Counted from the stretch's first letter, positions 16,290-24,934 are shown. The stretch is 64,000 nucleotides of DNA from Mycobacterium syngnathidarum (GCF_001942625.1 NZ_MLCL01000054.1:15540-79539), one strand, 5' to 3'. Numbers and translations are program-made. Notes: a model not told the origin generated them from the sequence alone.

Positions 16290-16766
16290 GGTCTGGCTCT
16301 CCTTGTGGGGGTCTGAACTTGTGGATTCGTGTGGCGGACACGAACACCCCCCGGCCAACCCGCTTCTCGGCGCGAAAAACAGGATTGGACTGCAAGAGTT
16401 TGCTGCGTGCGTCACAGCTGCGACGACGCAGGAGCCGGCGCTACGCCGGCACGTCACAGTTGCGGCAACTGCCTCCCCGCTTTGCCACACTGTGACTTGT
16501 GTCACTCTGCCTGGTACTACGGCATGGTAGTAATTAGCCGTGCACTCTATGGCAGCATCGTCGATCTGGCAAAACGCCGGTGCGGCCGGGCTGGCTCGAG
16601 ACCGGCGCAGGTCTGCGTGTAGATGCGTTTCACCTTTGCCAGACGGCCTGTTGCGCCGGTCTCCGTATCGACGGCTCAGGTGCCGCGGCGCCCGAGCACA
16701 TCCCTGAGATCCCAGCGCGCTGACGGCATCAAACGCAAACGCCCAGTCGCGGTTGATAATTCGGCC
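16290..16766. other. Long intergenic region with regulatory-looking elements
   Basis: 477 bp without a supported gene. It holds a GCCGGCG/CGCCGGC hairpin (16434-16450), repeated GTCACA boxes near 16411 and 16453, and a CRP-type site (16491-16506). It is probably the control region for the lysozyme-fold gene at 15609-16289. Confidence 0.5.
16491..16506. promoter_or_regulatory. CRP/FNR-type site TGTGA-N6-TCACT
   Basis: Differs by one base from the mycobacterial CRP (Rv3676) consensus TGTGA-N6-TCACA. In M. tuberculosis CRP activates rpfA, so a site upstream of an Rpf-like gene is functionally sensible. The distance to the start codon (about 200 bp) implies a long leader or an additional gene not seen. 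Confidence 0.5.
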
Positions 16767-17111
16767 TCAGGTGGCGAGGTCCAATTCGGTCATTTCGCAC
16801 ATGCACGGGGACCGATAGGCAGGTAGCAGCCGCACGCGGATCGCGCCCAACGCGACCAGCCTGGCGCACTCGGCCTCGAGTGCCTCCACGCACTCCTGAC
16901 CGATCAGTCCGGCACCCACCCGCACATCGAGATGCAGCCTGTTCTTCACGACCTTGCTCTCGGGCACTCGTTGGAAGAACAGCCGCGGCCCGCTACCGGA
17001 AGGAGCCTCGCAAGCGAACATCGAACCCTGACGCTCCTGAGGCAGCGTCCGATCGAAATCCGCCCACGAGTCAAACCCCGGCGGTGGCGGCGGTATCACA
17101 TACCCCAGCAC
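16767..17111 (-). pseudogene. VOC/glyoxalase-like domain protein lacking its N-terminus
   Basis: From GTG 17111 the product reads LGYVIPPPPPGFDSWADFD, then RLFFQRVPESKVVKNRLHLDVRV, standard for the glyoxalase-like VOC group. Family members have about 25-30 residues before ALGYV, including the first metal-ligand strand. The frame upstream (QTIFWCAVLGY) continues in the right register but no start codon supports it within reach. Either the 5' end is decayed or a distant start was missed. About 114 residues remain. Confidence 0.65.
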
Positions 17112-17252
17112 CGCGCACCAGAAGATTGTCTGACCGCGGCCATGATCCGACCATAGCCGCGGAGCGGATGAATCTGCGCCTCCGACGGCGTTCCCCGGGA
17201 AAGACAGGTCATTTCACCATGTCTTCCCGTACAGCCCTCAGGAGGAGAACGC

Positions 17253-18164
17253 ATGAGCTTGGACAACCTTTCACGCCTTGGAAGTCCGGTCGACGAGTTG
17301 GTGCCGTCACGTTATGCGGTGCAGGTGGGCGACATCGAGGTGCTGGTGATCAGCGATGGCGTCCTGCCGATCACGGCCTCGACCCTGGCGACCAACGCTG
17401 AGCCGGCCGAGTTGGGGGGCTGGTTGGACCACAACTTCCTGCCGCCTGACGTGATCGACTGGCCGCTGAACGTGGTGGTGGTGCGCAGCGGCGAGAAGAC
17501 GATCCTCGTCGACGCGGGGCTGGGCCTGGAGTTCCCGGACTTCCCGCGCGCCGGCAACACCGTCCAGCGTCTGGAGGCCGCCGGCGTCAATCTCGACGCT
17601 GTGACCGATGTGGTGCTCACCCACATGCACATGGACCACGTGGGCGGACTGATCAGCGAAGGGCTGAAGGAACGGCTGCGTCCGGACCTGCAGATCCACG
17701 CCGCGACCGCCGAGGCCGAGTTCTGGGAGTCGCCGGACTTCTCCCGCACCGTCATGCCCCAGCCGATACCCGATGTGTTGCGCAGGGTGGCCACGCAGTT
17801 CCTGGACGATTACCGGGGTCAATTGCGGACATTCGAGTCGGAGTACGAGGTGGCGCCTGGTGTGCTCATCTCGCGCACCGGTGGCCACACCCCCGGTCAC
17901 AGCGTGGTCCGGCTCGAGTCCCGGGGCGACAAGCTGACGTTCGCCGGTGATGCCGTGTTCGCGCCGGGGTTCGATAACCCCGAGTGGCAGAACGGATTCG
18001 AACACGATCCCGAGGAGGCGGCCCGCGTTCGCATTCAGTTGCTGCGCGAGCTCGCCGCGACCGGAGAATCGTTGGTGGCTACCCACCTGCCGTTCCCTTC
18101 GGTCTGCCACGTGGCGACCGCAGGCGACGCATTCCGGTGTGTGCCGGCCCCCTGGGACTACTGA
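17253..18164 (+). CDS. MBL-fold metallo-hydrolase
   Basis: 303 residues. The Zn-binding motif is THMHMDHVGG (about 124-133), with the next His ligands in GGHTPGHS (about 213) and FAGDAVF (about 232); a final His lies in VATHLPFP. These are the metallo-beta-lactamase fold ligands, as in lactonases or hydrolases; the substrate is not identifiable. ATG at 17253 follows AGGAGGAG. A hairpin downstream (18179-18216) may end the message. Confidence 0.92.
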   Translation: MSLDNLSRLGSPVDELVPSRYAVQVGDIEVLVISDGVLPITASTLATNAEPAELGGWLDHNFLPPDVIDWPLNVVVVRSGEKTILVDAGLGLEFPDFPRAGNTVQRLEAAGVNLDAVTDVVLTHMHMDHVGGLISEGLKERLRPDLQIHAATAEAEFWESPDFSRTVMPQPIPDVLRRVATQFLDDYRGQLRTFESEYEVAPGVLISRTGGHTPGHSVVRLESRGDKLTFAGDAVFAPGFDNPEWQNGFEHDPEEAARVRIQLLRELAATGESLVATHLPFPSVCHVATAGDAFRCVPAPWDY

Positions 18165-18178
18165 TCGCGTGGGCGATG

Positions 18179-18216
18179 GGCCGGCGTTCTGTCGTTCTGC
18201 ACTGAGAGCGCCGGCC
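18179..18216 (+). terminator. Hairpin after the MBL-fold gene
   Basis: GGCCGGCG (18179-18186) pairs with CGCCGGCC (18209-18216), 15 bp after the stop. Loop of 22 bases and no T-run, so termination is plausible but unproven. Confidence 0.4.
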
Positions 18217-18408
18217 TATTCGCGGCGGACACCCTGTGCGCGTTCGTTTTTGACGCGAACGACAAACCTGAACTAGATGTCGGATTTCTTCCAGCGAAGC
18301 CTCGGTTTCCCTCCGCACTGTGCGCGGAACTGCGAGCATGGGCGATGGCGGTTCGGCAACGGCAAACGTCTAGCCGACTCGTTCGGTACCCGGGTGAAGG
18401 AGCGGCAG

Positions 18409-18750
18409 ATGAACTGGATGATGACTTCCGAGGTACGGAGCGCACTGACGAGAACGGCCGTTGCGGCGATCGGCGGCTTGGCCGTGCTGGCCGCGGTCAC
18501 CCCCGCGCATGCGGCCGCCGCTGTTGCAGCCTCGCCCTGCGTGCCGGTGGCCCTCGAACCCATCAGCCCGGATGATCCGGCGTGCGCGACCGAGGGGTGG
18601 AATCCGGCCTGTTGGGGCGGCATGTACGACCAGTCGCCCGACGATGGGATCCCTGGCGACAACGCGGCGGAGGGCGGCATACCGGCCCCTGCGATGGTGC
18701 CAAATGTCGACGGATCTCTCAGCCCTCCCGGCACCCCAGGGGCCATCTAG
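18409..18750 (+). CDS. Small secreted protein, unknown function
   Basis: 113 residues. Signal peptide LTRTAVAAIGGLAVLAAVTP with a likely cleavage at AHA-AAA. The mature part is short, acidic and proline/glycine-rich with a Cys pair (SPCVPVALEP and DDPACATEGWNPACWGGMYD). No family recognised. ATG 18409 is preceded by AAGGAGCGGC. Confidence 0.7.
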   Translation: MNWMMTSEVRSALTRTAVAAIGGLAVLAAVTPAHAAAAVAASPCVPVALEPISPDDPACATEGWNPACWGGMYDQSPDDGIPGDNAAEGGIPAPAMVPNVDGSLSPPGTPGAI

Positions 18751-18775
18751 CCGCGAACCTACGAGTGCGCCAACG

Positions 18776-18809
18776 GTACATCCTTTTCTGAATACATATA
18801 TGGATGTAC
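18776..18809. promoter_or_regulatory. Inverted repeat upstream of the CmtR-like gene
   Basis: GTACATCC (18776-18783) and GGATGTAC (18802-18809) are exact inverted copies, with an AT-rich centre containing ACATATAT. ArsR-type sensors bind such dyads over their own promoters. It ends 10 bp before the GTG start at 18820. Confidence 0.65.
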
Positions 18810-18819
18810 TGTTGCCGAT

Positions 18820-19149
18820 GTGGAGACACTCACCCAGGTGGCAGTGCTGGCCCGGTTCGGTCACGCGCTGTCGGATCGAACCCGTTCCAAGATCCTGCTG
18901 GCACTCAAGGATTCGCCGGGATATCCGGCAGACCTGGCCGAAGCGGCGGGGGTATCCCGCCAGAGCATGTCCAACCACCTCGCCTGCCTGCGCGGTTGCG
19001 GCCTGGTCGTCGCCGTTCCAGAAGGTCGGCGCACGCGCTATGAACTCGCCGACGGCAGGCTTGCCCACGCACTGAACGATCTACTGCAGGTGGTGCTCGC
19101 CGCCGAGTCCGAACATTGCCCGAACGCAGCTTCCGACGGGTGTTGCTGA
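18820..19149 (+). CDS. cmtR: CmtR-like ArsR/SmtB metal-sensing repressor
   Basis: 109 residues. Winged helix with YPADLAEAAGVSRQSMSNHL then ACLRGCGLVVAV. C56 and C60 in the recognition helix, plus C100 near the end, match the three Cd(II)/Pb(II)-binding cysteines of M. tuberculosis CmtR (Cys57, Cys61, Cys102). Two further Cys close the protein. It should release DNA on binding Cd or Pb. First gene of an operon: stop and next start overlap in TGATG. Confidence 0.9.
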   Translation: METLTQVAVLARFGHALSDRTRSKILLALKDSPGYPADLAEAAGVSRQSMSNHLACLRGCGLVVAVPEGRRTRYELADGRLAHALNDLLQVVLAAESEHCPNAASDGCC

Positions 19150-19838
19150 TGGCCTCGGACCTCGAGTACCCCGCTCCTGCCCTGACCCCGGCGCGACGCG
19201 CTCTGCTGCACGGGCGAATCCGGTGGTTTGTCGCGGCAACCATCGCCTACAACGTGATCGAGGCGATCGTCGCGATCGGCGAAGGCGCCAGGGTGTCCTC
19301 GACCGCGTTGATCGGCTTCGGCCTCGACTCCGTGATCGAAGTGTCTTCGGCCGCTGCGGTCGCCTGGCAATTCTCCGGTCCGGACCCAGAAGCCAGAGAA
19401 AAGACCGCGCTCCGGATCATCGCGGTGTCATTCTTCGCGCTGGCCGGCTACGTGACGGTCGAATCGATCCGATCACTCACCGGAGCGGCCGAGGCTCGAC
19501 ACTCGACAATCGGCATCGCGCTGACCGCGGCCAGCCTCATCGTCATGCCCGTGCTGTCGTGGGCCCAACGCCGAGCCGGCCGCGAACTCGGATCCCGCTC
19601 TGCTGTCGCCGACTCCAAGCAAACCCTGCTCTGCACCTACCTGTCCGCTGTGGTGCTCGCCGGCCTGGTGCTCAACAGTCTCTTCGGCTGGAGTTGGGCC
19701 GACCCGATCGCTGCACTCATCCTGGCCGGCGTTGCCGGCTACGAAGGACGCAAAGCGTGGCGTGGCCAAACCTGCTGCACCACAGCCCTTCCTGCTGCCG
19801 ACGGCGGAGACGGCTGCTGCCCGAACCGCACCGACTGA
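19149..19838 (+). CDS. Cation diffusion facilitator-like membrane transporter
   Basis: 229 residues with about five to six hydrophobic segments. Metal-site hallmarks of CDF proteins are GFGLDSVIEVSSAAAVAW (Asp in helix 2) and HSTIGIALTAASLIVMPVLS; the second site is in WADPIAALILAG. The C-terminus is cysteine-rich (CCTTALP, DGGDGCC), which could bind soft metals. The start ATG overlaps the cmtR-like stop, so it is almost certainly the effector of that sensor and probably exports Cd/Pb-type ions. Confidence 0.85.
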   Translation: MASDLEYPAPALTPARRALLHGRIRWFVAATIAYNVIEAIVAIGEGARVSSTALIGFGLDSVIEVSSAAAVAWQFSGPDPEAREKTALRIIAVSFFALAGYVTVESIRSLTGAAEARHSTIGIALTAASLIVMPVLSWAQRRAGRELGSRSAVADSKQTLLCTYLSAVVLAGLVLNSLFGWSWADPIAALILAGVAGYEGRKAWRGQTCCTTALPAADGGDGCCPNRTD

Positions 19839-19856
19839 TCACGCAAGGAGATGAAC

Positions 19857-20471
19857 ATGGCTGTGGCCGCACTGATTCTCTATCTGATCTTCGCCGTCTT
19901 GGGATTCGGCTGGCGTAGCTGGGTTCAGTACCGCCGCAGCGGTTCGACCGGGTTCCGCGGCATTCACGGACGGCCCGGCTCGCTGGAGTGGCTGGCCGGC
20001 ATCGGATTCATCGTGGCGGTCATCGTCGGAGTCTTCGCTCCAGCGGCGCAGTTTCTCGGAATCCTCACCCCGATTGCAGGCCTGCAGGCCGCGTGGATTC
20101 AGGCGCTCGGGACAGTGCTCGCCGTCGTAGGAGTAGCGGGCACCGTCTATGCCCAACTGGACATGGGCGAGTCTTGGCGAATCGGCGTTGACCCCAGTGA
20201 GACAACGACGTTGGTGCGCAACGGGGTATTCGGAACCGTGCGCAACCCGATCTTTACCGCCATGCTGGTCTTCGCCGGCGGCATTACCCTGATGACGCCC
20301 AACCCGATTGCGTTGGTCGGGTTCGTCGCATTGCTGGCGACGATCGAACTCCAGGTCAGGATCGTCGAGGAACCTTACCTGCTCCGCACCCATGGTGAGT
20401 CGTACCGCGACTACTGTGCTGCCGTCGGGCGATTCGTCCCCGGCCTCGGGCGGCACGAGAGGTCCCGTTGA
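19857..20471 (+). CDS. Isoprenylcysteine methyltransferase (ICMT)-like membrane protein
   Basis: 204 residues with four to five membrane helices. The C-terminal signature VRNGVFGTVRNPIFTAMLVF and EEPYLLRTHGESYRDYC is that of the ICMT/PEMT family, where it binds S-adenosylmethionine. The physiological substrate in bacteria is unknown. 18 bp after the CDF gene, so third gene of the metal operon. ATG 19857 is favoured over 19851 by the spacing to AAGGAG. Confidence 0.8.
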   Translation: MAVAALILYLIFAVLGFGWRSWVQYRRSGSTGFRGIHGRPGSLEWLAGIGFIVAVIVGVFAPAAQFLGILTPIAGLQAAWIQALGTVLAVVGVAGTVYAQLDMGESWRIGVDPSETTTLVRNGVFGTVRNPIFTAMLVFAGGITLMTPNPIALVGFVALLATIELQVRIVEEPYLLRTHGESYRDYCAAVGRFVPGLGRHERSR

Positions 20472-20477
20472 CACCGA

Positions 20478-20873
20478 TCAGACGTTGACCGCGAAGCCAA
20501 GATCGACGTCGCACGCGGCCTGTCCGCCTCGTACGCCCCAGTTCTCGAGTGCGCTCTCACGCAAGACAATCGTGACGTGGTTTGCAGGGATGCCCAGCGC
20601 CTGCAGACGAGTGGTGATCTCCCGGTAGAGATTCCGCTTGGCCTCGACCGATCGACCGGCGAAGCAGTCGATCGCAACGAACGTGTACAGCTCGGGGTGA
20701 GCCAATCCGGGGGAATACGAGAACCGATGCGGTTCATGGGATACCAATCGGACATGCTTGTCGCCGGGAGGTATCTGGAACGCGGACACCAGCGCATCGT
20801 GCACCGCATCGATGATCGCCACCTCGTCGGATTCGGTGTACGGGCGCCTGACCTCGATGAGCGTGCTGGGCAT
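20478..20873 (-). CDS. Tautomerase family protein
   Basis: 131 residues starting M-PSTLIEVRRPY: Pro directly after the initiator Met is the catalytic base of this superfamily. SAFQIPPGDKHVRLVSHEPH, ELYTFVAIDCFAGRSVEAKR and VTIVLRESALENWGVRGG fit the longer 4-oxalocrotonate tautomerase-like group. ATG 20873 chosen for that Pro-1. Convergent with the ICMT-like gene, 6 bp apart. Confidence 0.88.
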   Translation of the reverse strand: MPSTLIEVRRPYTESDEVAIIDAVHDALVSAFQIPPGDKHVRLVSHEPHRFSYSPGLAHPELYTFVAIDCFAGRSVEAKRNLYREITTRLQALGIPANHVTIVLRESALENWGVRGGQAACDVDLGFAVNV

Positions 20874-20926
20874 CCGGGAATCGTCACACACGTGGCGGGC
20901 GGCCGTCATTCCAATTTTGAAGACGT

Positions 20927-20960
20927 GGGCCCCAGCCTCGAATGTGCGAGGCTGGGGCCC
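20927..20960. terminator. Strong perfect hairpin terminator after pepD
   Basis: GGGCCCCAGCCTCG (20927-20940), loop AATGTG, CGAGGCTGGGGCCC (20947-20960): 14 perfect pairs, 12 bp past the pepD stop. There is no clear U-tract, common for mycobacterial intrinsic terminators. Confidence 0.8.
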
Positions 20961-20972
20961 GGTAACTGGCTG

Positions 20973-22427
20973 CTACGCCTGCACCTGTCCGAGGGTGACA
21001 TCGACGGTGCGCGACGCGCCCGACGAGTCCTCAAAAGTCAGCGTCACGGTGTCCCCCGGCGCCTTGGAACGCACCGCGGCGACCAGGGCATCGGGACTGT
21101 CGATCACCTTGTCGTCGAGCTTGGTGATCACCGCACCCTCGTTCAGGCCCGCGACTGCCGCCGGACCACCCCTGACCACGCCGGCGACTGTTGCGCCACT
21201 GGTGTCGTTGCCGGAGAGCTGAACACCCAGCGAGGCGTGTTGGACGGTGCCGGTCGAAACCAGTTCGTCGGCAATACGTTTGGCCTGATCCACCGGAATG
21301 GCGAAGCCCAGACCGATCGATCCGGCCGGCCCGCTACCCGGCGAACTTTGGCCACCACCCAGCGAGGCGATTGCGGAGTTGACCCCGATCAGGTCTCCGT
21401 TCATGTCGACGAGCGCACCGCCGGAGTTGCCCGGGTTGATCGCCGCATCGGTCTGGATGGCGCTCATCACCGATTGCTGGCCGCTCTGGCCGCCGCCGGT
21501 GGTGACCGGGCGATCCAGGGCGCTGATGATGCCCGTCGTCACCGTCCCCTGCAGACCCAGCGGCGAGCCGATCGCGACGACGTTCTGGCCGACCTTCAAG
21601 TCCTTCGAAGAACCGATCGTGATCGGGGTGAGCCCAGAGACGTTCTGTGCCTTCACCACCGCGATGTCGTCGGCGGGGTCGGTGCCGATCACGGAGAACG
21701 GCACCGTACGTCCGTCGGACATCGTCACGGTCGCCTCAATCGCGCCGCCGGCCCGTCCGGATCTGTCGGCCGACGGTCCGTCGGGTGAGTACGGGTCGCC
21801 GCCGGGGAACAGGCCGCGCGGCAAGCCGGGGAACGGGCCATCGGGCGACATCTGGGTGGCCAGCGGCCCCTGATCGCCGGTGCCGCGCGCCGCGGAGGCC
21901 ACAACGTGGTTGTTGGTGAGGATGAGGCCGTCCTCGGTCAGGACGATGCCGGAGCCTTCCTCACGCCCTTGCCCGGTTTCGATCTGCAGTTTGACCACGC
22001 TGGGCAGCACTTTGGCCGAGACCTGTTCGACCGATCCGGCCGGTGCCGAACCCTTCGGCTGCACCGGAACCCCCCCTGGGGCGGGCAACGGCTTGCCGAT
22101 GCGGTCGGGCGCCGACGCCTGGGCCACCGGACTCGGCGGTCCGGCATGGTCCACCACAGCGATCGCTGCGACCGCACCCGTCGCCATGGCGACCGCGGCG
22201 GTGCCGGCGACGAGCACGCCGACGCGCGACTTCTTCTTCGGTTGCGACGCTTCCTGAGTGACGGGCGTATCGAACTTCTGGGTCATCTCGGGATGCAGCC
22301 CATAGGGCGGATACGGCTGCTGATAGCCCTTCCGGCTCCACGGGCTCGGATCCGGCTGACCTGTGGCCTGTTTCGCTTCCCACCCCTGGTTGCTATTCGA
22401 TGATGACATCCCCGGCCACTGATTCAT
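20973..22427 (-). CDS. pepD: HtrA-like serine protease with PDZ domain (PepD homologue)
   Basis: 484 residues. Cytoplasmic Pro/Gln-rich head (1-65), one membrane helix (about 70-90, VGVLVAGTAAVAMATGAVAA), then a trypsin-like domain with the triad His in LTNNHVV, Asp in PADDIAVVKA and Ser in NPGNSGGAL, and a C-terminal PDZ domain (about 385-480). Matches M. tuberculosis PepD (Rv0983), a periplasmic quality-control protease in the SigE/MprAB stress network. Single gene ending in a strong hairpin. Confidence 0.93.
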   Translation of the reverse strand: MNQWPGMSSSNSNQGWEAKQATGQPDPSPWSRKGYQQPYPPYGLHPEMTQKFDTPVTQEASQPKKKSRVGVLVAGTAAVAMATGAVAAIAVVDHAGPPSPVAQASAPDRIGKPLPAPGGVPVQPKGSAPAGSVEQVSAKVLPSVVKLQIETGQGREEGSGIVLTEDGLILTNNHVVASAARGTGDQGPLATQMSPDGPFPGLPRGLFPGGDPYSPDGPSADRSGRAGGAIEATVTMSDGRTVPFSVIGTDPADDIAVVKAQNVSGLTPITIGSSKDLKVGQNVVAIGSPLGLQGTVTTGIISALDRPVTTGGGQSGQQSVMSAIQTDAAINPGNSGGALVDMNGDLIGVNSAIASLGGGQSSPGSGPAGSIGLGFAIPVDQAKRIADELVSTGTVQHASLGVQLSGNDTSGATVAGVVRGGPAAVAGLNEGAVITKLDDKVIDSPDALVAAVRSKAPGDTVTLTFEDSSGASRTVDVTLGQVQA

Positions 22428-22641
22428 TGCGCTTGCTTCTTTCGTTGCGACACCGACATTTATGCGCCGTGCCGGCGCCTATGTAGATGCTGCAGTCCGG
22501 TACTGAGGGTTAGCTGAGAGTGAGCTCGGTGCGGCCCAAGACTTTGCCGGGCTGCGCGTGGCCGCGGTCACAGCGCGCAGCCGCGAACCCGAAAGTGCCA
22601 CTGCGGCAGGAACGTCGCCAGCCGAGCGGCGAATGTGCGCA
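22428..22641. other. pepD upstream region
   Basis: Between the pepD start and the rpf stop; must contain the pepD promoter. No gene seen. Confidence 0.4.
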
Positions 22642-23052
22642 TCAGCCCAATGGATTGAGCACCAAGGTGCACAGCCTTGGCAGGTTCCTCAGGGGGATCC
22701 AGACCATCACCTGGCGGCAGGTTCCGGTGGCCTGGCCGATCGGCCCACCACAGACCGGCCACGCTCCCAGGCCTTGAGTCTGCAATACGTTGCGGGCCAC
22801 GCGAATCTGCTCTTCGCGACTCGCCGCAGCAGGCGATCCGGTTCCTCCGTGGGAGGCCCACGTGGCAGGAGTGAACTGCAGCCCTCCGTAGAAGCCGTTG
22901 CCGGTGTCAGCTGCCCAGTTCCCGCCCGATTCACATTGCGCCATCGCATCCCAGTTCGGCTCTGCGCCGGCGTTCGGAACAGTCAGGAGGGTCTGGGCCA
23001 AGGTGAATGCACCGATGAACCCGAACACGGTGACGACCCTGCGCACGCGCAT
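22642..23052 (-). CDS. Resuscitation-promoting factor, RpfC/RpfE-like
   Basis: 136 residues. Signal peptide ([20 protein letters not shown], cleavage at AGA-EP), then the Rpf lysozyme-like domain: [20 protein letters not shown] with catalytic Glu in [26 protein letters not shown] and a disulfide partner in GAWPVCG. Rpf enzymes cleave peptidoglycan and wake dormant cells. After WPVCGG, where RpfE-type proteins end, this one carries about 33 extra residues with more cysteines. Confidence 0.9.
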   Translation of the reverse strand: MRVRRVVTVFGFIGAFTLAQTLLTVPNAGAEPNWDAMAQCESGGNWAADTGNGFYGGLQFTPATWASHGGTGSPAAASREEQIRVARNVLQTQGLGAWPVCGGPIGQATGTCRQVMVWIPLRNLPRLCTLVLNPLG

Positions 23053-23452
23053 GTCGATCCCTTCATGGCGGCGGGCACTACCCGTGCCCGCCGGTAATGG
23101 CGGGGCGAAAGACTATTTGCAGCCCATCGTGATACAGAGTTTACCAATGAGGTGAAAGTAAAATAGCCGTGCTAGAGAGTCTAATTATCTTCTTTGAGTT
23201 TATTTAATAGTTATGCGCTTTCTGTGGCCAGTGAGGTAGGTGAGATCCCGCGGACGAATCGCCCATCGGCACAGGTCAGCACCCCACTTGTCGCATCTCG
23301 GTCCGGCCGGCGGCACCCGGCACCGCTCTCATAAATTCAGGGCCTACCGCTGTGGCGATTTACAACTGCCGTGAATTCAGATTCTGAAGAGACGGTAGTG
23401 AAAGAAATGAATTCTGATGCAAATGTGACAGCTGTGAGAGATGTGGTTGTTG
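23053..23452. other. 400-bp gene-free, partly AT-rich stretch
   Basis: 23140-23220 is unusually AT-rich for this genome (runs such as TAAAATAG, TCTAATTATC, GTTTATTTAATAG). No gene found on either strand. It probably holds the rpf promoter and perhaps an Lsr2-bound region. Direct TGTGA copies occur at 23425-23435. Confidence 0.45.
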
Positions 23453-24808
23453 TTACAGAACGTTGCCCACCACTGCCGCCGGGCGCAAGCGAGCGATGAT
23501 GCCGTCGAGGTCGCGCTGGAACATCTCGGGACGGAACACGTGTCCCCCGGGCACCTCGTGTGCCTCAAACGGGATCCCGGCCCGGCCGAGCAGGTCACGG
23601 AACTCGCGTTGGCCGGCGAGCACCTGCGTCTCGTTCACGCTGTCGAACCAGTTGAGCGGATCGGGACTGGTACCGGCGACAAGGAAGATCCGTTTGTTGC
23701 GGTAGCTGTCGATCCTCTCGACCGGATTGTCGGCACTGACCCTGGCCTGGTCCCAGAAGGGCGCGCCGTAGACCGTCCCGCCGCCCAGATCCAGAACGGC
23801 CGAGGTGATGTTCGCCCAGTGCACCACGAGGCCGAAATCGCGGCGCAGACTCGCCGGCCCGGAGTGGGCGCTGACCGATGCGAAATGGCCGTAGTACTTG
23901 GCGGTGTACTTCAGCGCACCGAAACCGCCCATCGAGAAACCGCCGACCGCACGGCCGTCGTACTCGGCGTACGTCCGGAAGTTCGCTTCGATCCACGGCA
24001 GCAGCTGGGCGATATGGAACGTCTCCCAATTGCGCGGCCCGACAAAGGACGTGACCGGGTTGGAGTACCAACCAGCGTGCCCGCCGTCGGGCATCACCAC
24101 GATGATCGGCTTGCCGGCCGTCCAGCTGCGGATTCCCAGAAAGTCGAACTGACGGAAGTCGTCGGCACCGCCGTGGAACATGTACAGCACCGGGTAGGTG
24201 CGGCCGCTGGTGTGATAGTCGTCGGGAAGCAGAACGTTGACGCCGGGGTTCCAGCCGACGGCGGCGGTCTGGAATCGGTAGTACCACAGGCGAGGATCAC
24301 TCTCGTTGCGGTCGACGATCCGCAGACCGAAGCCGTCACTGCGACCGCTGAATATGACCAGCGTCTGCCCTGGTTTGAGGTGACCCGGATCGGGGATGTC
24401 GTTGACCGCGGCGATCGGCGGATAGAACAAGGCATCACCGTAGAAGCGTGATGCCAACGCCGACAACGTATCTCCCGGCGCAACCGTGTAACGCTTGAGT
24501 TCGGGGACGATGAGCCGTTGCCCGGGATTGAGGCCGGCGCCCTCGCCGATTCCGTTGGCGGCCGCGATCAAGCGGGCCAGATCGGGCTGTCCGTAGAAGC
24601 GGGACGCCACCGCCGACAACGTTTCCCCGGGGGCCGCAGTGAGACGCGCATAGTCTGGGAAGACCAGCTGCTGTCCGACGTTGACGACGTCCGGATCGGG
24701 AATTGCGCTGGCCGCAGCGATCAGCCGATACAGTTCGGCATCCCCGTAGAACCGCAACGCCAATGCCGACAGCGTCTCCCCCGCCACGACCGTGTGAATC
24801 CTGACCAT
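23453..24808 (-). CDS. Triple-LysM protein fused to an esterase domain
   Basis: 451 residues. Three LysM modules (about 3-50, 55-101, 107-153), each with the GETLSALALRFYG-type start and an internal PGQ(x)L(x)(V/I)P end; LysM binds peptidoglycan or chitin. Then an alpha/beta-hydrolase of the esterase D / antigen-85-like family (about 165-445) with nucleophile S292 in GGFSMGGFG and a late His in VPGGHVFRPEMF; DGGHAGWYS is also typical. No signal peptide is visible: the first LysM begins at residue 3. Start ATG 24808 follows a GGAGGGG site. Confidence 0.88.
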   Translation of the reverse strand: MVRIHTVVAGETLSALALRFYGDAELYRLIAAASAIPDPDVVNVGQQLVFPDYARLTAAPGETLSAVASRFYGQPDLARLIAAANGIGEGAGLNPGQRLIVPELKRYTVAPGDTLSALASRFYGDALFYPPIAAVNDIPDPGHLKPGQTLVIFSGRSDGFGLRIVDRNESDPRLWYYRFQTAAVGWNPGVNVLLPDDYHTSGRTYPVLYMFHGGADDFRQFDFLGIRSWTAGKPIIVVMPDGGHAGWYSNPVTSFVGPRNWETFHIAQLLPWIEANFRTYAEYDGRAVGGFSMGGFGALKYTAKYYGHFASVSAHSGPASLRRDFGLVVHWANITSAVLDLGGGTVYGAPFWDQARVSADNPVERIDSYRNKRIFLVAGTSPDPLNWFDSVNETQVLAGQREFRDLLGRAGIPFEAHEVPGGHVFRPEMFQRDLDGIIARLRPAAVVGNVL

Positions 24809-24934
24809 AGGTCCCCTCCTTCAGTTGCAACGAGCCCTGGTTGACAAGTCCGATTGCCCTGATCTTCTTCGAGTCTAGGCGTGAAACGGTTGACTTCTAA
24901 GGCATTTCGGACGTTCGACACGTACGCTGCCCAC

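Noticed and set aside
16290..16500. Possible ydaO-type c-di-AMP riboswitch before an Rpf-like gene
   Set aside because: Such riboswitches precede rpf genes in actinobacteria, and the minus strand has a short GCCGAG...CGGGGGGTG similarity, but the conserved closing segment is absent and the overall fold could not be matched.
20577..21788. Long plus-strand open frame opposite the tautomerase and pepD genes
   Set aside because: Its product is Arg/Gly/Asp-rich with no domain and mirrors the codon positions of pepD on the other strand, a GC-driven artefact.
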